Assembly (NCBI RefSeq): GCF_007004135.1
Contig: NZ_VJMG01000021.1
Coordinates: 62,001-126,000, forward strand
Direction: 5' to 3'
DNA length: 64,000 nucleotides
Origin: Affinirhizobium straminoryzae
GTDB taxonomy: Bacteria; Pseudomonadota; Alphaproteobacteria; Rhizobiales; Rhizobiaceae
Shown: piece after piece, positions 43,555 through 53,366 of the stretch
How positions within the stretch are numbered: position 1 is the first letter of the stretch
Layout of the letters: each line of letters starts with the position of its first letter
Translations under genes and position numbers: made by a program
The notes under the pieces: generated by a model
The model's database searches: none
What the model saw: only the letters and a program-made list of their open reading frames with translations
What the model was told of the DNA's origin: nothing

Positions 43555-43682
43555 AGGCGCGTCTTGGTCGGGCGAGGGGCCGCGAGGTCGTCTGATCGTG
43601 TCGCGCCGGGGCCCGGCAGGACCGGGGGTGGCCCCAAAACGCGCTGTCTTGAGCATCGCTGTCCAGCAACGGGAGGAAAGCC

Positions 43683-44138
43683 ATGGACGACCTGAATGCC
43701 TTCATCGTCGAGGCCAAGGCGGCGGCCTATGTGGGCGGTCGGGCGGCGGGGCCGTCGTGCCGGCCGGGATCGCATGATGTCGGCCATGCGCGGGACGAGT
43801 GGTCCTATCTCGACAGCTATTTCGGCGGCACGGATTTTCTCGGGCAGGAGGTTGTCTGGAGGAAGGGCGAGCCGGTCTGGGCGATGAACTATTACGGTCG
43901 CATCCTCGATCCCCTGGAGATCGACGGCGAAAGGGCCGGAATGGTCATCCGCGCCAGCCTGCCGCAGATGTATGCGCAAGGGCGCTTTCTGGGCGGCTTC
44001 GTGCATGAGGTGGCAGGTTACCGCTATGCCGATGAGAGCACCGGCGATCCGGCAAGCTTCATCGGCATCGAACGCATCTTTCGCGGCGACCGCGAGGTCT
44101 ATCGCCTCGATTACCACGGTGGCATGATCGTTCCCTGA
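43683..44138 (+). CDS. DUF5680 domain protein
   Basis: A 151-residue soluble protein. The block FIVEAKAAAYVGG, DEWSYLDSYFGGTDFLGQEVVW and PVWAMNYYGRILD fits DUF5680 (assigned from memory). The last third includes SFIGIERIFRGDREVYRLDYHGG. The function is unknown. ATG at 43683 has GGGAGGAAAG upstream. Its stop codon lies within the stem of a terminator. Confidence 0.75.
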   Translation: MDDLNAFIVEAKAAAYVGGRAAGPSCRPGSHDVGHARDEWSYLDSYFGGTDFLGQEVVWRKGEPVWAMNYYGRILDPLEIDGERAGMVIRASLPQMYAQGRFLGGFVHEVAGYRYADESTGDPASFIGIERIFRGDREVYRLDYHGGMIVP

Positions 44139-44160
44139 CGGACGGCCCCGTCAGGGTTTT
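44133..44160 (+). terminator. Rho-independent terminator overlapping the DUF5680 stop codon
   Basis: CCCTGACGG (44133-44141) / CCGTCAGGG (44148-44156) perfect 9-bp stem with a 6-nt loop, then TTTT. The TGA stop at 44136-44138 is inside the left arm. Confidence 0.85.
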
Positions 44161-44184
44161 GACGGGAGCCTTCCCGGACAGGCG

Positions 44185-45282
44185 TCAGCGGGCCTTGCCG
44201 GTCTGCCCGCGATCGCGCAGGAAGTGGTCGGCCAGCGCGCAGGCCACCATGGCTTCGCCGATCGGCGCGGCGCGGATGCCGACGCAGGGGTCGTGGCGGC
44301 CCTTGGTGCGCACATCCACATTGTTGCCGTCCGCATCGATCGACTGGCGCTCGGTCAGGATCGAGGAGGTGGGCTTCACGGCAAAGCGGGCAGTGATCGG
44401 CTGGCCGGTGGAAATGCCGCCCAGAATGCCGCCGGCATGGTTGGAGAGAAACAGTGGCTGGCCGTCATTGCCCATGCGCATTTCGTCGGCATTCTCCTCG
44501 CCGGAGAGTTCGGCCGCGGCGAAGCCTTCGCCGACCTCCACGCCTTTCACGGCATTGATCGACATCAGCAGGGAGGCGATGTCCTGGTCGAGCTTGGCAT
44601 AGATCGGCGCGCCGAGGCCGGCCGGCACGTTTTCCGCCACCACCTCGATCACGGCGCCGATGGAGGAGCCGGCCTTGCGGATGCCGTCGAGATAGTCTTC
44701 CCATACGGGCACCATCGCGGCATCCGGGCAGAAGAACGGGTTCTGCTCCACCTGCGCCCAATCCCAATTGCCGCGGTTGATCTTGTGCTTGCCGATCTGC
44801 ACCAGCGCGGCGCGGATGGTGACGCCGGGGATGACCTTGCGGGCAAGCGCGCCGGCGGCCACACGCGCCGCCGTTTCGCGCGCCGAGGAACGGCCGCCGC
44901 CGCGATAGTCGCGGATCCCGTATTTCAGGTCATAGGCATAATCCGCATGGCCCGGCCGGTAGCGGCGGGCGATTTCGCCGTAATCCTTGGAGCGCTGGTC
45001 GGTGTTTTCGATCAGCATGGAAATCGGCGTGCCGGTGGTGGTCATCACCGTTTCGTCTTCCGACAGCATGACGCCGGACAGAACCTTGACGATATCGTCC
45101 TCGCGCCGCTGCGTCACGAAACGCGACTGGCCGGGCTTGCGCTTGTCCATATAGGCCTGGATCTCGTCCAGCGTGAAGCGGATGCCGGGGGGGCAGCCAT
45201 CCACGACGCAGCCGAGCGCCGGGCCATGGCTTTCGCCCCAGGTGGTAACGCGGAAAAGGTGACCGAAGGTGTTATGCGACAT
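44185..45282 (-). CDS. aroC: Chorismate synthase
   Basis: A 365-residue enzyme that converts 5-enolpyruvylshikimate 3-phosphate to chorismate using reduced FMN. The family blocks are [19 protein letters not shown] near the N-terminus, [29 protein letters not shown] in the middle and [15 protein letters not shown] near the C-terminus. ATG at 45282 gives MSHNTFG, the usual start. It lies downstream of the GGDEF-EAL gene on the same strand. Confidence 0.97.
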   Translation of the reverse strand: MSHNTFGHLFRVTTWGESHGPALGCVVDGCPPGIRFTLDEIQAYMDKRKPGQSRFVTQRREDDIVKVLSGVMLSEDETVMTTTGTPISMLIENTDQRSKDYGEIARRYRPGHADYAYDLKYGIRDYRGGGRSSARETAARVAAGALARKVIPGVTIRAALVQIGKHKINRGNWDWAQVEQNPFFCPDAAMVPVWEDYLDGIRKAGSSIGAVIEVVAENVPAGLGAPIYAKLDQDIASLLMSINAVKGVEVGEGFAAAELSGEENADEMRMGNDGQPLFLSNHAGGILGGISTGQPITARFAVKPTSSILTERQSIDADGNNVDVRTKGRHDPCVGIRAAPIGEAMVACALADHFLRDRGQTGKAR

Positions 45283-45386
45283 GAGACCTGACCGATGGGC
45301 GACGCCTGGCCGCCGGGACGTTGAGCGGCCTTGTCATAGTGGAAAAGGCGGGGGAGGGGAAAGCCCTTTTTGTCCGGATGCCGGCC

Positions 45387-48300
45387 TCAGGCGATCCGGC
45401 TGAAGCCGTTGCGGGCCGCTTCGGTGAAGTCCGCATAGGGCAGCGCCTTGGCGAAAGCAAAGCCCTGCAGAAGGTCGCAGCCCATTTCGCGCAGCAAGGT
45501 GGCATGTTCCAGCGTTTCCACACCCTCGGCCACCGTATCGACGCCGAGCGAGCGGGCGATCTCGATGATCGAGCGCACCAGCGCACGCTCCTGCGGCGCC
45601 GTCAGGATCGGCATCACCAGCTGGCGGTCGATCTTCAGCCGCCGGGGTTTGAGCTTCAGCAGGCTGACGATGGAGGTATGGCCCGTTCCGAAATCGTCGA
45701 TCTCGATGTCGACACCGAGCGCCTTGATGCGCTCCAGGTTCTCCGTCACCAGATCCTCGCGGTCATCGAGGAAGATCGATTCCACCAGTTCGAAGGCGAT
45801 CTGTCCGGGCGAGATCGGCAGGGTCTGCAGTGTGTCGATCAGCGTCCGGTCACTCAGCCGCCGCGAGGAGACATTGACGGAGACACGCGGGATGCGGATG
45901 CCGGCGGCGGCCCAGCGCATCTGGTCCTTCAGCACGTTTTCCAGCACGATCTGGTCCAGCGTGGCCGCCACGTTCAGGTCTTCGGCGATGGCCAGGAAGG
46001 CATCCGGCGGCAGTACGCCGCGCTGCGGGTGGTTCCAGCGGATCAGCGCCTCCACGCCGGCCAGCTGGCGCGTGATGGCGCAGAATTGCGGCTGGTACCA
46101 GGCGGTGAACTGGTGATCCTCGATGCCGGCAAGGATCTCGTCGGCCGTCTGCTTGTGGCGGATGATTTCGGCCTGCAGGTTCTGGGTGAAGAATTCGAAG
46201 CGGTTGCGGCCCTGTCCCTTGGCGCGGTAGAGCGCGATATCGGCATTGATCAGCATCTTGCGGGCATCGATCCGGACGCCGCGCTCCTGGGCGATGCCGA
46301 TCGAGACGCCGCAGCGGCAGGAAAAGCCCTCGAAATCGATGGGCTGGCGCAGCTCGGTGACGATGCGTCCGGCCAGCGTCGCCATGTCCTTGGGATCGGC
46401 ATTGTCGTTCACGAGAATGACGAATTCGTCGCCGCCGATGCGGGCGACCAGATCGCGAGGGCCGACATTGCGCGTGAGGATCTGCGCGGCATGCACCAGC
46501 ATCGCATCGCCCGCCGCATGGCCCAGCGTGTCGTTGATCTGCTTGAAGCGGTCGAGATCGAGATGCAGCAGCGAAACCTGCCGGCGCTTCTGGCGGCTTT
46601 CGAGCGACAGCGCATCGAGTTCCAGATCCAGCTTGCGGCGGTTCGCGAGCCCGGTCAACGGGTCGTGCAGGGCATTGTGCTCGATGCGGCGACGCGCCAG
46701 TTCCAGCTCGACGTTCTTGGCGTCCGCCTCCAGCTTGGCGGTTTTCAGCCGCTCCTGCATCAGCATGTCTTCGGTCACGTCGAAGGCGATGCCGACGAGC
46801 TTCTGGCTGCCGTCGCGCTGGGTATAGGGCTTGCCGATGGACCGCACGAAGCGGATGCTGCCATCGGGCTGCGGCACGCGCACCACCAGCGGCTGGCCGG
46901 AGGGTTTTGCCGGGAAATGGGAGGACATCCGCCGGGCCAGCTTGCGGTCGTCGGGATGAATGAGGTTCATCCACTGTTCGGCTGTGATGTGCCCATCGGT
47001 ATAGGGCAGCCCGTAAAGCTGGCACATGCGCCGGTCCCAGATCTCGGTCCGCGTGTGCGGATTGGATTCCCAGATGCCGCAATTGTAGGAGCCGAGTGCC
47101 AGATCCAGCCGGGTCGACAGTTCTTCCAGCTGGTGTTCGCGATTGGACAGCTCGTCCAGCGCCAGTTCCAGCTCGGCATTCTTGATGTCGCTGTTTTCCT
47201 TGGCGCTCACCAGCGTCTGGTTCATCAGGATGTCGGACGTGACATCCCAGACGATGCCGGTTGTGCGCGTGCTGCCATCGGCGTGGCGATAGCTGGCGCC
47301 GGCCGAGCGCAGATGGCGCAGCGAGCCGTCGGCCAGCCGGATGCGGTAGACCTGCGTGCAGGGCGTGGTGGAGCAGATGCAGGTGAAGAAATGGGCTTCG
47401 GCCGCATCGACATCATCCGGGTGGATGGTGCGCAGCCATTCCTCCAGCCGGCTGCGATCCTGGGCGTCCGGCCGTTCGTGGAGCGCGGCGGCGCGCTGGT
47501 CCCAGGTCAGATGGTTGTCGCCGGTCACCTCCCAGATGCCGATGCTGGAGGTTTCCATGGCCAGGTTGAAACGCTGCGACAGTTCCACCAGATTGGCCTC
47601 GCGGCTTTTCAGGATGGCGATGTGGCGGTTGCGCTCGCCGATCAGCAGGCTGGCGAAGAAGACCGGCAGGATCATGCCGAGGCCGGCCGCGGCGAGCAGC
47701 CAGCGGAAGGAGACCTGGTCGGCCGGGCTTGCGTCCCAGCCCTGTCGCGGTGCCGCCATCACCTCCCAGCGCCCGCCGTTGACGGGAAGGGCTGACGCAA
47801 CGGGCTCCAGGCCGGCAATGTCAGGCTGTCCGGTCAGCAGGGTTTCGCCGCCGGGATCCACATGGCGCACGGCCACATGCAACCAGTCATCGGCGAGCAT
47901 GTCCCGGAAGGACACCGACGAGGTTTCGGCATCGATGCCGGCCTCGGCGAAGAACTGCCGCTGGTCGATGATGAGCGCCAGCGCGCCCCAGGGCTGACCG
48001 TTGCGCTCGACCGGGACGACCAGTGTCAGGGTCTGGTCGCCGGCGCCTGACACGGCGAGCATCTGCCCGCCAGCACCGGGATCCTTCAGCCGCGCGGCAA
48101 GTGTGGACAGGTCAAGGCGTGTAAAGCTGCCGGCGGGATCGGTGCGTGCGCCCTCGCGCAGGATCACGCGACCGAGCTTGCGGTCCGGGGCCAGAGCGAC
48201 CGCCAGCGTGTGCGGGTTGTCTGCCAGGACGCGGCGGACATCCTCATCGAGCTGGCCGGGGGTCACGTTTGGCGCGTGCGCGAGAAGATTGGCCAGGTGA

Positions 48301-48566
48301 TCGGCGATCAGCCGGTCGCCCTGCAGCCGGCTCTTCATCCGCTGGATCAGGATGTTGACGGTGCGCTCCGTCGCCACCCGCAGGTCCGCCTGGTAGACGT
48401 CACTGCGGTAGCGATCAAAGACGACGCCTGCCGTGGTCAGAACAAGCGTGATGGCCGCCGCAATGAGGGCGGGCCTGCGCCAGCGCATCGGCGTCTCGTC
48501 CGTTTGCCAGTTCGACAGGAGCCAGGAAAACAAGCGGACGGGCCTTTTCTGGAAGCTTTCAGACAT
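45387..48566 (-). CDS. Membrane GGDEF-EAL protein with CHASE-like sensor and two PAS domains
   Basis: A 1059-residue c-di-GMP signalling protein. TM1 (about residues 32-50) and TM2 (about 280-300) enclose a periplasmic region resembling CHASE. Two PAS domains follow (GIWEVTGDNHLTWD and CGIWESNPHTRTEIWD) with their PAC segments. The GGDEF motif is intact (RIGGDEF at about 708-714) and the EAL domain has intact EAL (about 838-840) plus DDFGTGHTS and TVAEGVET. Both cyclase and phosphodiesterase activities are therefore possible. ATG at 48566 has AAGGAT 10 nt upstream. Confidence 0.92.
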   Translation of the reverse strand: MSESFQKRPVRLFSWLLSNWQTDETPMRWRRPALIAAAITLVLTTAGVVFDRYRSDVYQADLRVATERTVNILIQRMKSRLQGDRLIADHLANLLAHAPNVTPGQLDEDVRRVLADNPHTLAVALAPDRKLGRVILREGARTDPAGSFTRLDLSTLAARLKDPGAGGQMLAVSGAGDQTLTLVVPVERNGQPWGALALIIDQRQFFAEAGIDAETSSVSFRDMLADDWLHVAVRHVDPGGETLLTGQPDIAGLEPVASALPVNGGRWEVMAAPRQGWDASPADQVSFRWLLAAAGLGMILPVFFASLLIGERNRHIAILKSREANLVELSQRFNLAMETSSIGIWEVTGDNHLTWDQRAAALHERPDAQDRSRLEEWLRTIHPDDVDAAEAHFFTCICSTTPCTQVYRIRLADGSLRHLRSAGASYRHADGSTRTTGIVWDVTSDILMNQTLVSAKENSDIKNAELELALDELSNREHQLEELSTRLDLALGSYNCGIWESNPHTRTEIWDRRMCQLYGLPYTDGHITAEQWMNLIHPDDRKLARRMSSHFPAKPSGQPLVVRVPQPDGSIRFVRSIGKPYTQRDGSQKLVGIAFDVTEDMLMQERLKTAKLEADAKNVELELARRRIEHNALHDPLTGLANRRKLDLELDALSLESRQKRRQVSLLHLDLDRFKQINDTLGHAAGDAMLVHAAQILTRNVGPRDLVARIGGDEFVILVNDNADPKDMATLAGRIVTELRQPIDFEGFSCRCGVSIGIAQERGVRIDARKMLINADIALYRAKGQGRNRFEFFTQNLQAEIIRHKQTADEILAGIEDHQFTAWYQPQFCAITRQLAGVEALIRWNHPQRGVLPPDAFLAIAEDLNVAATLDQIVLENVLKDQMRWAAAGIRIPRVSVNVSSRRLSDRTLIDTLQTLPISPGQIAFELVESIFLDDREDLVTENLERIKALGVDIEIDDFGTGHTSIVSLLKLKPRRLKIDRQLVMPILTAPQERALVRSIIEIARSLGVDTVAEGVETLEHATLLREMGCDLLQGFAFAKALPYADFTEAARNGFSRIA

Positions 48567-48830
48567 CAACCCCATCCTTACGGCCGGCAAGTTAATTTCC
48601 GATTGCGCTGATGGACATGAACTTGCCGACGATTTTCTGTGGGGATAACAGCCTGACGTTGCTTGCGCCTGGGTGCTGTGCGCACGCCTCTTGCGGTTGG
48701 TTGCAATTCGTAAAAATTGTCTTCATCAATAAGACGCCGGATGCCACGCGGGCGGGCAAATTTCGCCATAATCGGAAGGCAAAACATGTTTCGAAACAAA
48801 ACATTCGCTGATGTGCCCAGGGCTTACACC

Positions 48831-49091
48831 ATGCGCCTCCTGATCGCTGCACTGCTTTCTACCGCAAGCATCCTGTCCCCGCTCTCGACGGTTGCCCAGA
48901 GCATGGATGTCGAAGCCACCATCAAGTCGGTCGACAAGAAGAAGCTGAGCTTCACGCTTGATGACGGCAAGACCTACAAGGTGCCCGAGGAATTCAACTT
49001 CGACGGGTTGACGTCCGGCGTGAAGGTAGTGGTGTTCTACACCATCGTTGACGGCAGCCGCGTGGTGGACGACCTGCAGATCGTCCAGTAA
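48831..49091 (+). CDS. DUF1344 domain protein
   Basis: An 86-residue exported protein. A signal peptide (MRLLIAALLSTASILSPLSTVAQ) is followed by one small beta-rich domain: VEATIKSVDKKKLSFTLDDG, YKVPEEF, GVKVVVFYTIVDG. This is the DUF1344 pattern, common in Rhizobiales and of unknown function. ATG at 48831 is preferred to earlier in-frame codons because it begins the signal peptide. Confidence 0.8.
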   Translation: MRLLIAALLSTASILSPLSTVAQSMDVEATIKSVDKKKLSFTLDDGKTYKVPEEFNFDGLTSGVKVVVFYTIVDGSRVVDDLQIVQ

Positions 49092-49127
49092 GTCCATCCC
49101 ATTCCAAAGGAATTTCGTTCGGCCGTG

Positions 49128-49718
49128 TCAGAGCCACTCGACGCGGCCATGATCGCGCTCGATGATCAGCACGCGGTCCTGATGGATGTCGCAGCGTGCC
49201 GCGTCCAGCTCGTTCCAGCCGCCGACCAGTTTCAGCACGGAGCGGATGACGCCGCCATGGCTGACGCAGACGGTCGGCTGTTCCACCGCCTGCAGAAAGG
49301 CCGCGACCCGCCAGGAGAGGATTTCATAGCTTTCCGCATCGACTCCGGGCGGAATGAAGTTCCATTTCTGCCGGGAACGCTCCTTCAGCCGTTCCGGTGC
49401 GAGCGCCCGGATTTCGTCCAGCGTATGGCCTTCCCAATCACCGAAGGACAGTTCGACGAGCCGCTCGTCGGTACGATAGGCCAGCGGATCGAGACCGATG
49501 GCCGTTCGCGCGATCTGCATGGTCTCGCGCGTGCGGGAGAGAGGGGAGGCCACGAAATCGAAGGCCTCCACCTGATCGGCAAGCAGCGTGCGCAGCGTCT
49601 CGCCGTTGTGGCGCGCCTGGGCGCGCCCCGTGTCATTGAGGCCGATATCCTTCTGGCCCTGCAACCTGCCTTCGGCATTCCAGTCGGTCTGTCCGTGACG
49701 GATCATATAGATGAGCAC
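49128..49718 (-). CDS. Histidine phosphatase (phosphoglycerate mutase-like)
   Basis: A 196-residue histidine phosphatase. The phosphoacceptor motif is MIRHGQTDWN, with SPLSRTRETMQIA and the second catalytic His in VSHGGVIRS. Members include cofactor-dependent phosphoglycerate mutases and alpha-ribazole phosphatases. GTG at 49718 has GGAG 8 nt upstream and gives MLIYMIRHG; ATG at 49706 is an alternative. It begins 23 nt after the fabI stop, so the two are likely one transcript. Confidence 0.88.
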   Translation of the reverse strand: MLIYMIRHGQTDWNAEGRLQGQKDIGLNDTGRAQARHNGETLRTLLADQVEAFDFVASPLSRTRETMQIARTAIGLDPLAYRTDERLVELSFGDWEGHTLDEIRALAPERLKERSRQKWNFIPPGVDAESYEILSWRVAAFLQAVEQPTVCVSHGGVIRSVLKLVGGWNELDAARCDIHQDRVLIIERDHGRVEWL

Positions 49719-49741
49719 GGCGGCCGCTCCAGCGGTTGGCG

Positions 49742-50560
49742 TCAATCCTTGGCGACGGAAATATCCGGCGCATCGACCGCCTTCATCCCGACGACGTGAT
49801 AGCCGCTGTCGGCATGGTGGACCTCGCCGGTCACCGAGCGCGACAGATCGGACAGCATGTAGAGGCCGACATCGCCGACTTCCTCGATGGTGACGGTGCG
49901 GCGCAGCGGCGCATTGTACTCGTTCCACTTCAGAATATAGCGGAAATCGCCGATGCCGGAAGCCGCCAGCGTCTTGATGGGGCCGGCCGAGATCGCGTTG
50001 ACGCGGATGTTCTTCGGGCCGAGATCGACGGCGAGATATTTCACGCTCGCCTCGAGCGCGGCCTTGGCAACGCCCATGACATTATAGTTCGGCATCACCT
50101 TCTCGGCGCCGTAATAGGTCAGCGTCAGCATGGAGCCGCCGTCCGTCATCAGCTTTTCGGCGCGACGGGCGACCGAGGTGAAGGAAAACACCGAGATCTG
50201 CATGGTCTTGGAAAAGTTTTCCGGGGTCGTGTCGATGTAGCGGCCGGTCAGTTCGTCCTTGTCGGAAAAACCGATGGCGTGCACGAGGAAGTCGATCTTG
50301 CCCCAGCGCTGCTCGATCTCGGAAAAGACGGCATCGATGCTCGCCTCGTCGCTGACATCGCAGTGGCCGGCAAGCGTTGCGCCGAGTTCCGCTGCCAGAG
50401 GCTCGACACGCTTCTTGATCGCATCGCCCTGGTAGGTGAACGCCACTTCGCCGCCCTGTGCATGAATGGCCTTGGCAATTCCCCAGGCGATCGAACGATT
50501 GTTCGCCACACCCATAATGATGCCGCGTTTGCCTGCCATGAGGCCGGTTGCCTGAGCCAT
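49742..50560 (-). CDS. fabI: Enoyl-[acyl-carrier-protein] reductase (NADH)
   Basis: A 272-residue short-chain dehydrogenase-type enzyme for the last step of fatty acid elongation. The nucleotide-binding loop is GVANNRSIAWGIA, the FabI catalytic Y-x6-K is seen in YYGAEKVMPNYNVMGVAKAAL, and the SAGPIKTLAASGI block closes the active site. It is the usual target of triclosan in this class of enzyme. It stands upstream of the phosphatase gene on the minus strand. Confidence 0.96.
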   Translation of the reverse strand: MAQATGLMAGKRGIIMGVANNRSIAWGIAKAIHAQGGEVAFTYQGDAIKKRVEPLAAELGATLAGHCDVSDEASIDAVFSEIEQRWGKIDFLVHAIGFSDKDELTGRYIDTTPENFSKTMQISVFSFTSVARRAEKLMTDGGSMLTLTYYGAEKVMPNYNVMGVAKAALEASVKYLAVDLGPKNIRVNAISAGPIKTLAASGIGDFRYILKWNEYNAPLRRTVTIEEVGDVGLYMLSDLSRSVTGEVHHADSGYHVVGMKAVDAPDISVAKD

Positions 50561-50693
50561 ACTCTATCCTCTGAGACTTTAGACGAATTTTGCCTATGGC
50601 ATAGCCCGCCCCCGCGTTCAAGCTTGACGCAGATCATCTCCTGTAAGGCTCCGTAACAATGGGTGCGCGACCTTGGATAACGTCGCAAAAGCG

Positions 50694-51920
50694 TCACACG
50701 AAGAGGCCATAGCGCATGTGGCGCATCAGGTCGATCACCTTCGGGTCCGGCTTTTCCCAGAGAATGACGCGCACCTCCACCACGAGGTCGCCCCGTTCGC
50801 CGGCGCTCGCATGCAGGCCGAGCCGTTCGATGCGCACGCTCTGGTCCGAACCCGTCCAGGCGGGAATGGACACAGGCACCCGTCCGCCCGGTGTTTCCAC
50901 CTCGGCTTCCGTGCCGAGCACCGCGTCCTCCAGAGAGATCGGCAGTACCGTGTGCAGGTCAAAGCCCTCGACGCGGAAGCGCTCGTCGCGCGCCACCTTC
51001 AGCGTCACCACCAGATCGCCGCGCGGGGCGCCCGGAATGCGCAGGCCCTGACCCGAAAGGCGGATCACATGACCATCGGTCATGCCGGCTTCCAGGGCAA
51101 AGCGCACATCGCGTCCGTCCGATAGCGACACGGTGACCGGCGCCAGCTGCAGCAGGTCGTTCAGCGACACGGTGGCCGTCGCCAGCAGGTCCGGCGCCTT
51201 TTCCGGCGGCGTCGGGTTGCCGCGGATGCGGCGCATCAGGCCGGTCAGAAGTTCTATCGCCTGAAGGGGAAGCGGCGGCTGCGGCTTCTGCGGTGCCGTC
51301 TGGCCCGTCTCAGGCTTTGCCTCCGCGCCGCCCGGGGCGCTGGCCGTTGTCTCGGCGGTTGTCTCCGGGGGTGGCGGCGCCTGCCGCGCCTTGCCCTGGG
51401 AGGCGCCCGGTGTCTGGGAGTGTGTCTGGGACCGCGCCTGTGACTGTGATCCGCCGGCCTGCGCGGAGGCTGGTCCGGCGCCCTGGCCCGCTCCGAAGAT
51501 GCGGTTGATCATGTCCTCGGGGCTTTCCTGATCGCGGCCCATGGTGCTTGCACCGCTGCTGCCCTGATCATGGGCCTGGTTCTGGGCCTGGGCGCGCTGC
51601 GCATTGGCGCGCGCCAGTTCCTCCATCACCCGTTCGGCATTGGCGCGGGCGGCGCGGGCGCGTTCCTCTGCCTGACGGGCCGCCTCGCGCTGCTGCATGA
51701 TGGTCTGCTGCGTTTCGAGCGCGCGGTCGTAGCGCCGGCGACGTTCCGGATCCTTCAATACCTCATAGGCTTGCCCTACCTCGGCGAAGCGGCGGCTCGC
51801 CAGCGGGTCGTCCCGGTTGTGATCCGGATGCAGGGTCTTGGCCTTGGAGCGCCAGGCAGCCTTGATCTCGTCGGGTCCTGCGTCTTTCTGAACGCCAAGG
51901 AGGGAATAGGGGTCGCGCAT
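50694..51920 (-). CDS. J-domain protein with low-complexity linker and DnaJ C-terminal domain
   Basis: A 408-residue co-chaperone of the CbpA type. The J domain (1-70) has HPD at about 31-33 (TLHPDHNRDD). It lacks the Gly/Phe region and zinc fingers of DnaJ; residues ~75-245 are Gln/Ala/Arg- then Pro/Thr-rich, likely disordered. The DnaJ C-terminal substrate-binding domain (ATVSLNDLLQLAPVTV, GQGLRIPGAPRGDLVVTL) follows from about 265. It should stimulate DnaK ATPase. ATG at 51920. Confidence 0.87.
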   Translation of the reverse strand: MRDPYSLLGVQKDAGPDEIKAAWRSKAKTLHPDHNRDDPLASRRFAEVGQAYEVLKDPERRRRYDRALETQQTIMQQREAARQAEERARAARANAERVMEELARANAQRAQAQNQAHDQGSSGASTMGRDQESPEDMINRIFGAGQGAGPASAQAGGSQSQARSQTHSQTPGASQGKARQAPPPPETTAETTASAPGGAEAKPETGQTAPQKPQPPLPLQAIELLTGLMRRIRGNPTPPEKAPDLLATATVSLNDLLQLAPVTVSLSDGRDVRFALEAGMTDGHVIRLSGQGLRIPGAPRGDLVVTLKVARDERFRVEGFDLHTVLPISLEDAVLGTEAEVETPGGRVPVSIPAWTGSDQSVRIERLGLHASAGERGDLVVEVRVILWEKPDPKVIDLMRHMRYGLFV

Positions 51921-52207
51921 CAATATCCACCAACTCGGTTTCCTGGCACGCGCGCCGCATGACGGGCCGCATGACAAGGTCAAACAACTCGTGCCGGCCC
52001 GGACCGTTCCCGTGGAAACGTGGCAGGACATCGGCTTATGCGAGGAGAATAGAGGCGGGAGTCTCTAAAGAGGATTTACGTCGCGATGACAGTAGAATTA
52101 AGCTTAAGAGAACGTAACACGTCGGCCTGCATTGCGCCGATCAGGCGCATGACAAAGTGGCCGCCAAAGAAACCGCGGGCTGCGCCGTCCTTGCGACAGG
52201 GGCACCG

Positions 52208-52654
52208 TTACTGGCGTTCGAAGGAGGTCAGCAGCCAGTCACCGCTGTCGGCCATGCAGGCCTGCCCGGTGAACTTGGCAATGCCTTCGTAGGAATGGCG
52301 GGTGGTCACGAAACCGCGGCACAGCTGGCCGGCCACCCGTGCCTCGCGGATCTTCGAGACGACGCCGGCGCTGCCGGTGGCGGTGTTGGCCCAGGGAAGC
52401 GGATTGGCTCCCATCTTCGACAGGTCGGCAGAGGTTACGGCATTGCGCACGGTCACCTCGTCGGATACCGCTTCTTCCGACCGCTTCGGGATGGTCGATG
52501 TGGAAAGGCTGCGGTCCACCTTGGGCGAGGTGTCGAACAGGTCGAAGGCACCGCTCGTGCATCCGGAAACGGAGCCGGCGAGGAGGACGACAAGGGCTGT
52601 TTGAAGCATAAGCGACAGCGGTGTCCGGGTGCGGTTGTTTGTCTTTGCTGTCAC
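52208..52654 (-). CDS. RT0821/Lpp0805-type surface lipoprotein
   Basis: A 148-residue predicted lipoprotein. GTG at 52654 (AAGG 7 nt upstream) gives a basic N-terminus, a hydrophobic stretch and a lipobox VSGC with C32. The rest resembles the Rickettsia RT0821/17-kDa antigen-like family ([39 protein letters not shown]), from memory. Role unknown. ATG at 52609 is a less likely start. It is divergent from pdxH. Confidence 0.75.
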   Translation of the reverse strand: MTAKTNNRTRTPLSLMLQTALVVLLAGSVSGCTSGAFDLFDTSPKVDRSLSTSTIPKRSEEAVSDEVTVRNAVTSADLSKMGANPLPWANTATGSAGVVSKIREARVAGQLCRGFVTTRHSYEGIAKFTGQACMADSGDWLLTSFERQ

Positions 52655-52724
52655 TTCCACCTTGCGTCCAGTTCGGAAACGGTTCACGAGTCGATTTGAC
52701 CAGATCGGGAGCATTTTAGTCAAT

Positions 52725-53345
52725 ATGTCTGAAGATGGGTTAACAAGCGGTGACTTTACCGAGGAAAGCGAGCCCTTCGCCCTGTTCGCACAATGGCTGA
52801 AGGACGCGGAAGGTTCCGAAATCAATGATCCGAATGCGGTGGCACTGGCGAGCGTCGATGAGCAGGGCCTGCCCAATGTGCGCATGGTGCTCCTGAAGGG
52901 TTTTGATGCGCGGGGCTTTGTTTTCTATACGAATTTCGAAAGCCAGAAGGGTCGCGAGATCCTTGGCCAGCAGAAGGCGGCCATGTGCTTCCACTGGAAA
53001 TCGCTGCGCCGGCAGGTGCGTCTGCGCGGACCGGTGAGCGTCGTTTCCGACGAGGAAGCGGATGCCTATTATGCATCGCGCCCGCGCGGCAGCCGCATCG
53101 GGGCATGGGCGTCGAAGCAGTCGCGACCTCTGGAAAGCCGCTTTGCGCTGGAAAAGGCGGTGGCTGAATACACCGCACGCCATGCGATCGGCGAGATCCC
53201 GCGGCCCGCGCACTGGTCCGGTTTCCGCATCGAGCCGACCTCCATCGAGTTCTGGCACGACCGGCCCTTTCGCCTGCACGACCGCGTCGAATTCCGCCGG
53301 CCGGCGCCGGATGGCGACTGGTCGAAGGTGCGCATGTATCCCTGA
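52725..53345 (+). CDS. pdxH: Pyridoxamine 5'-phosphate oxidase
   Basis: A 206-residue FMN enzyme making pyridoxal 5'-phosphate. Blocks: [53 protein letters not shown], and the substrate-binding [17 protein letters not shown] and [11 protein letters not shown] segments; the end VRMYP is diagnostic. ATG at 52725 gives the usual length. Divergent from the lipoprotein gene. Confidence 0.97.
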   Translation: MSEDGLTSGDFTEESEPFALFAQWLKDAEGSEINDPNAVALASVDEQGLPNVRMVLLKGFDARGFVFYTNFESQKGREILGQQKAAMCFHWKSLRRQVRLRGPVSVVSDEEADAYYASRPRGSRIGAWASKQSRPLESRFALEKAVAEYTARHAIGEIPRPAHWSGFRIEPTSIEFWHDRPFRLHDRVEFRRPAPDGDWSKVRMYP

Positions 53346-53366
53346 GCGATCACGGCACGGGCATCC

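Noticed and set aside
45321-47795. 824-codon plus-strand open frame over the GGDEF-EAL gene
   Set aside because: Antisense shadow; the minus strand has intact GGDEF, EAL and PAS motifs.
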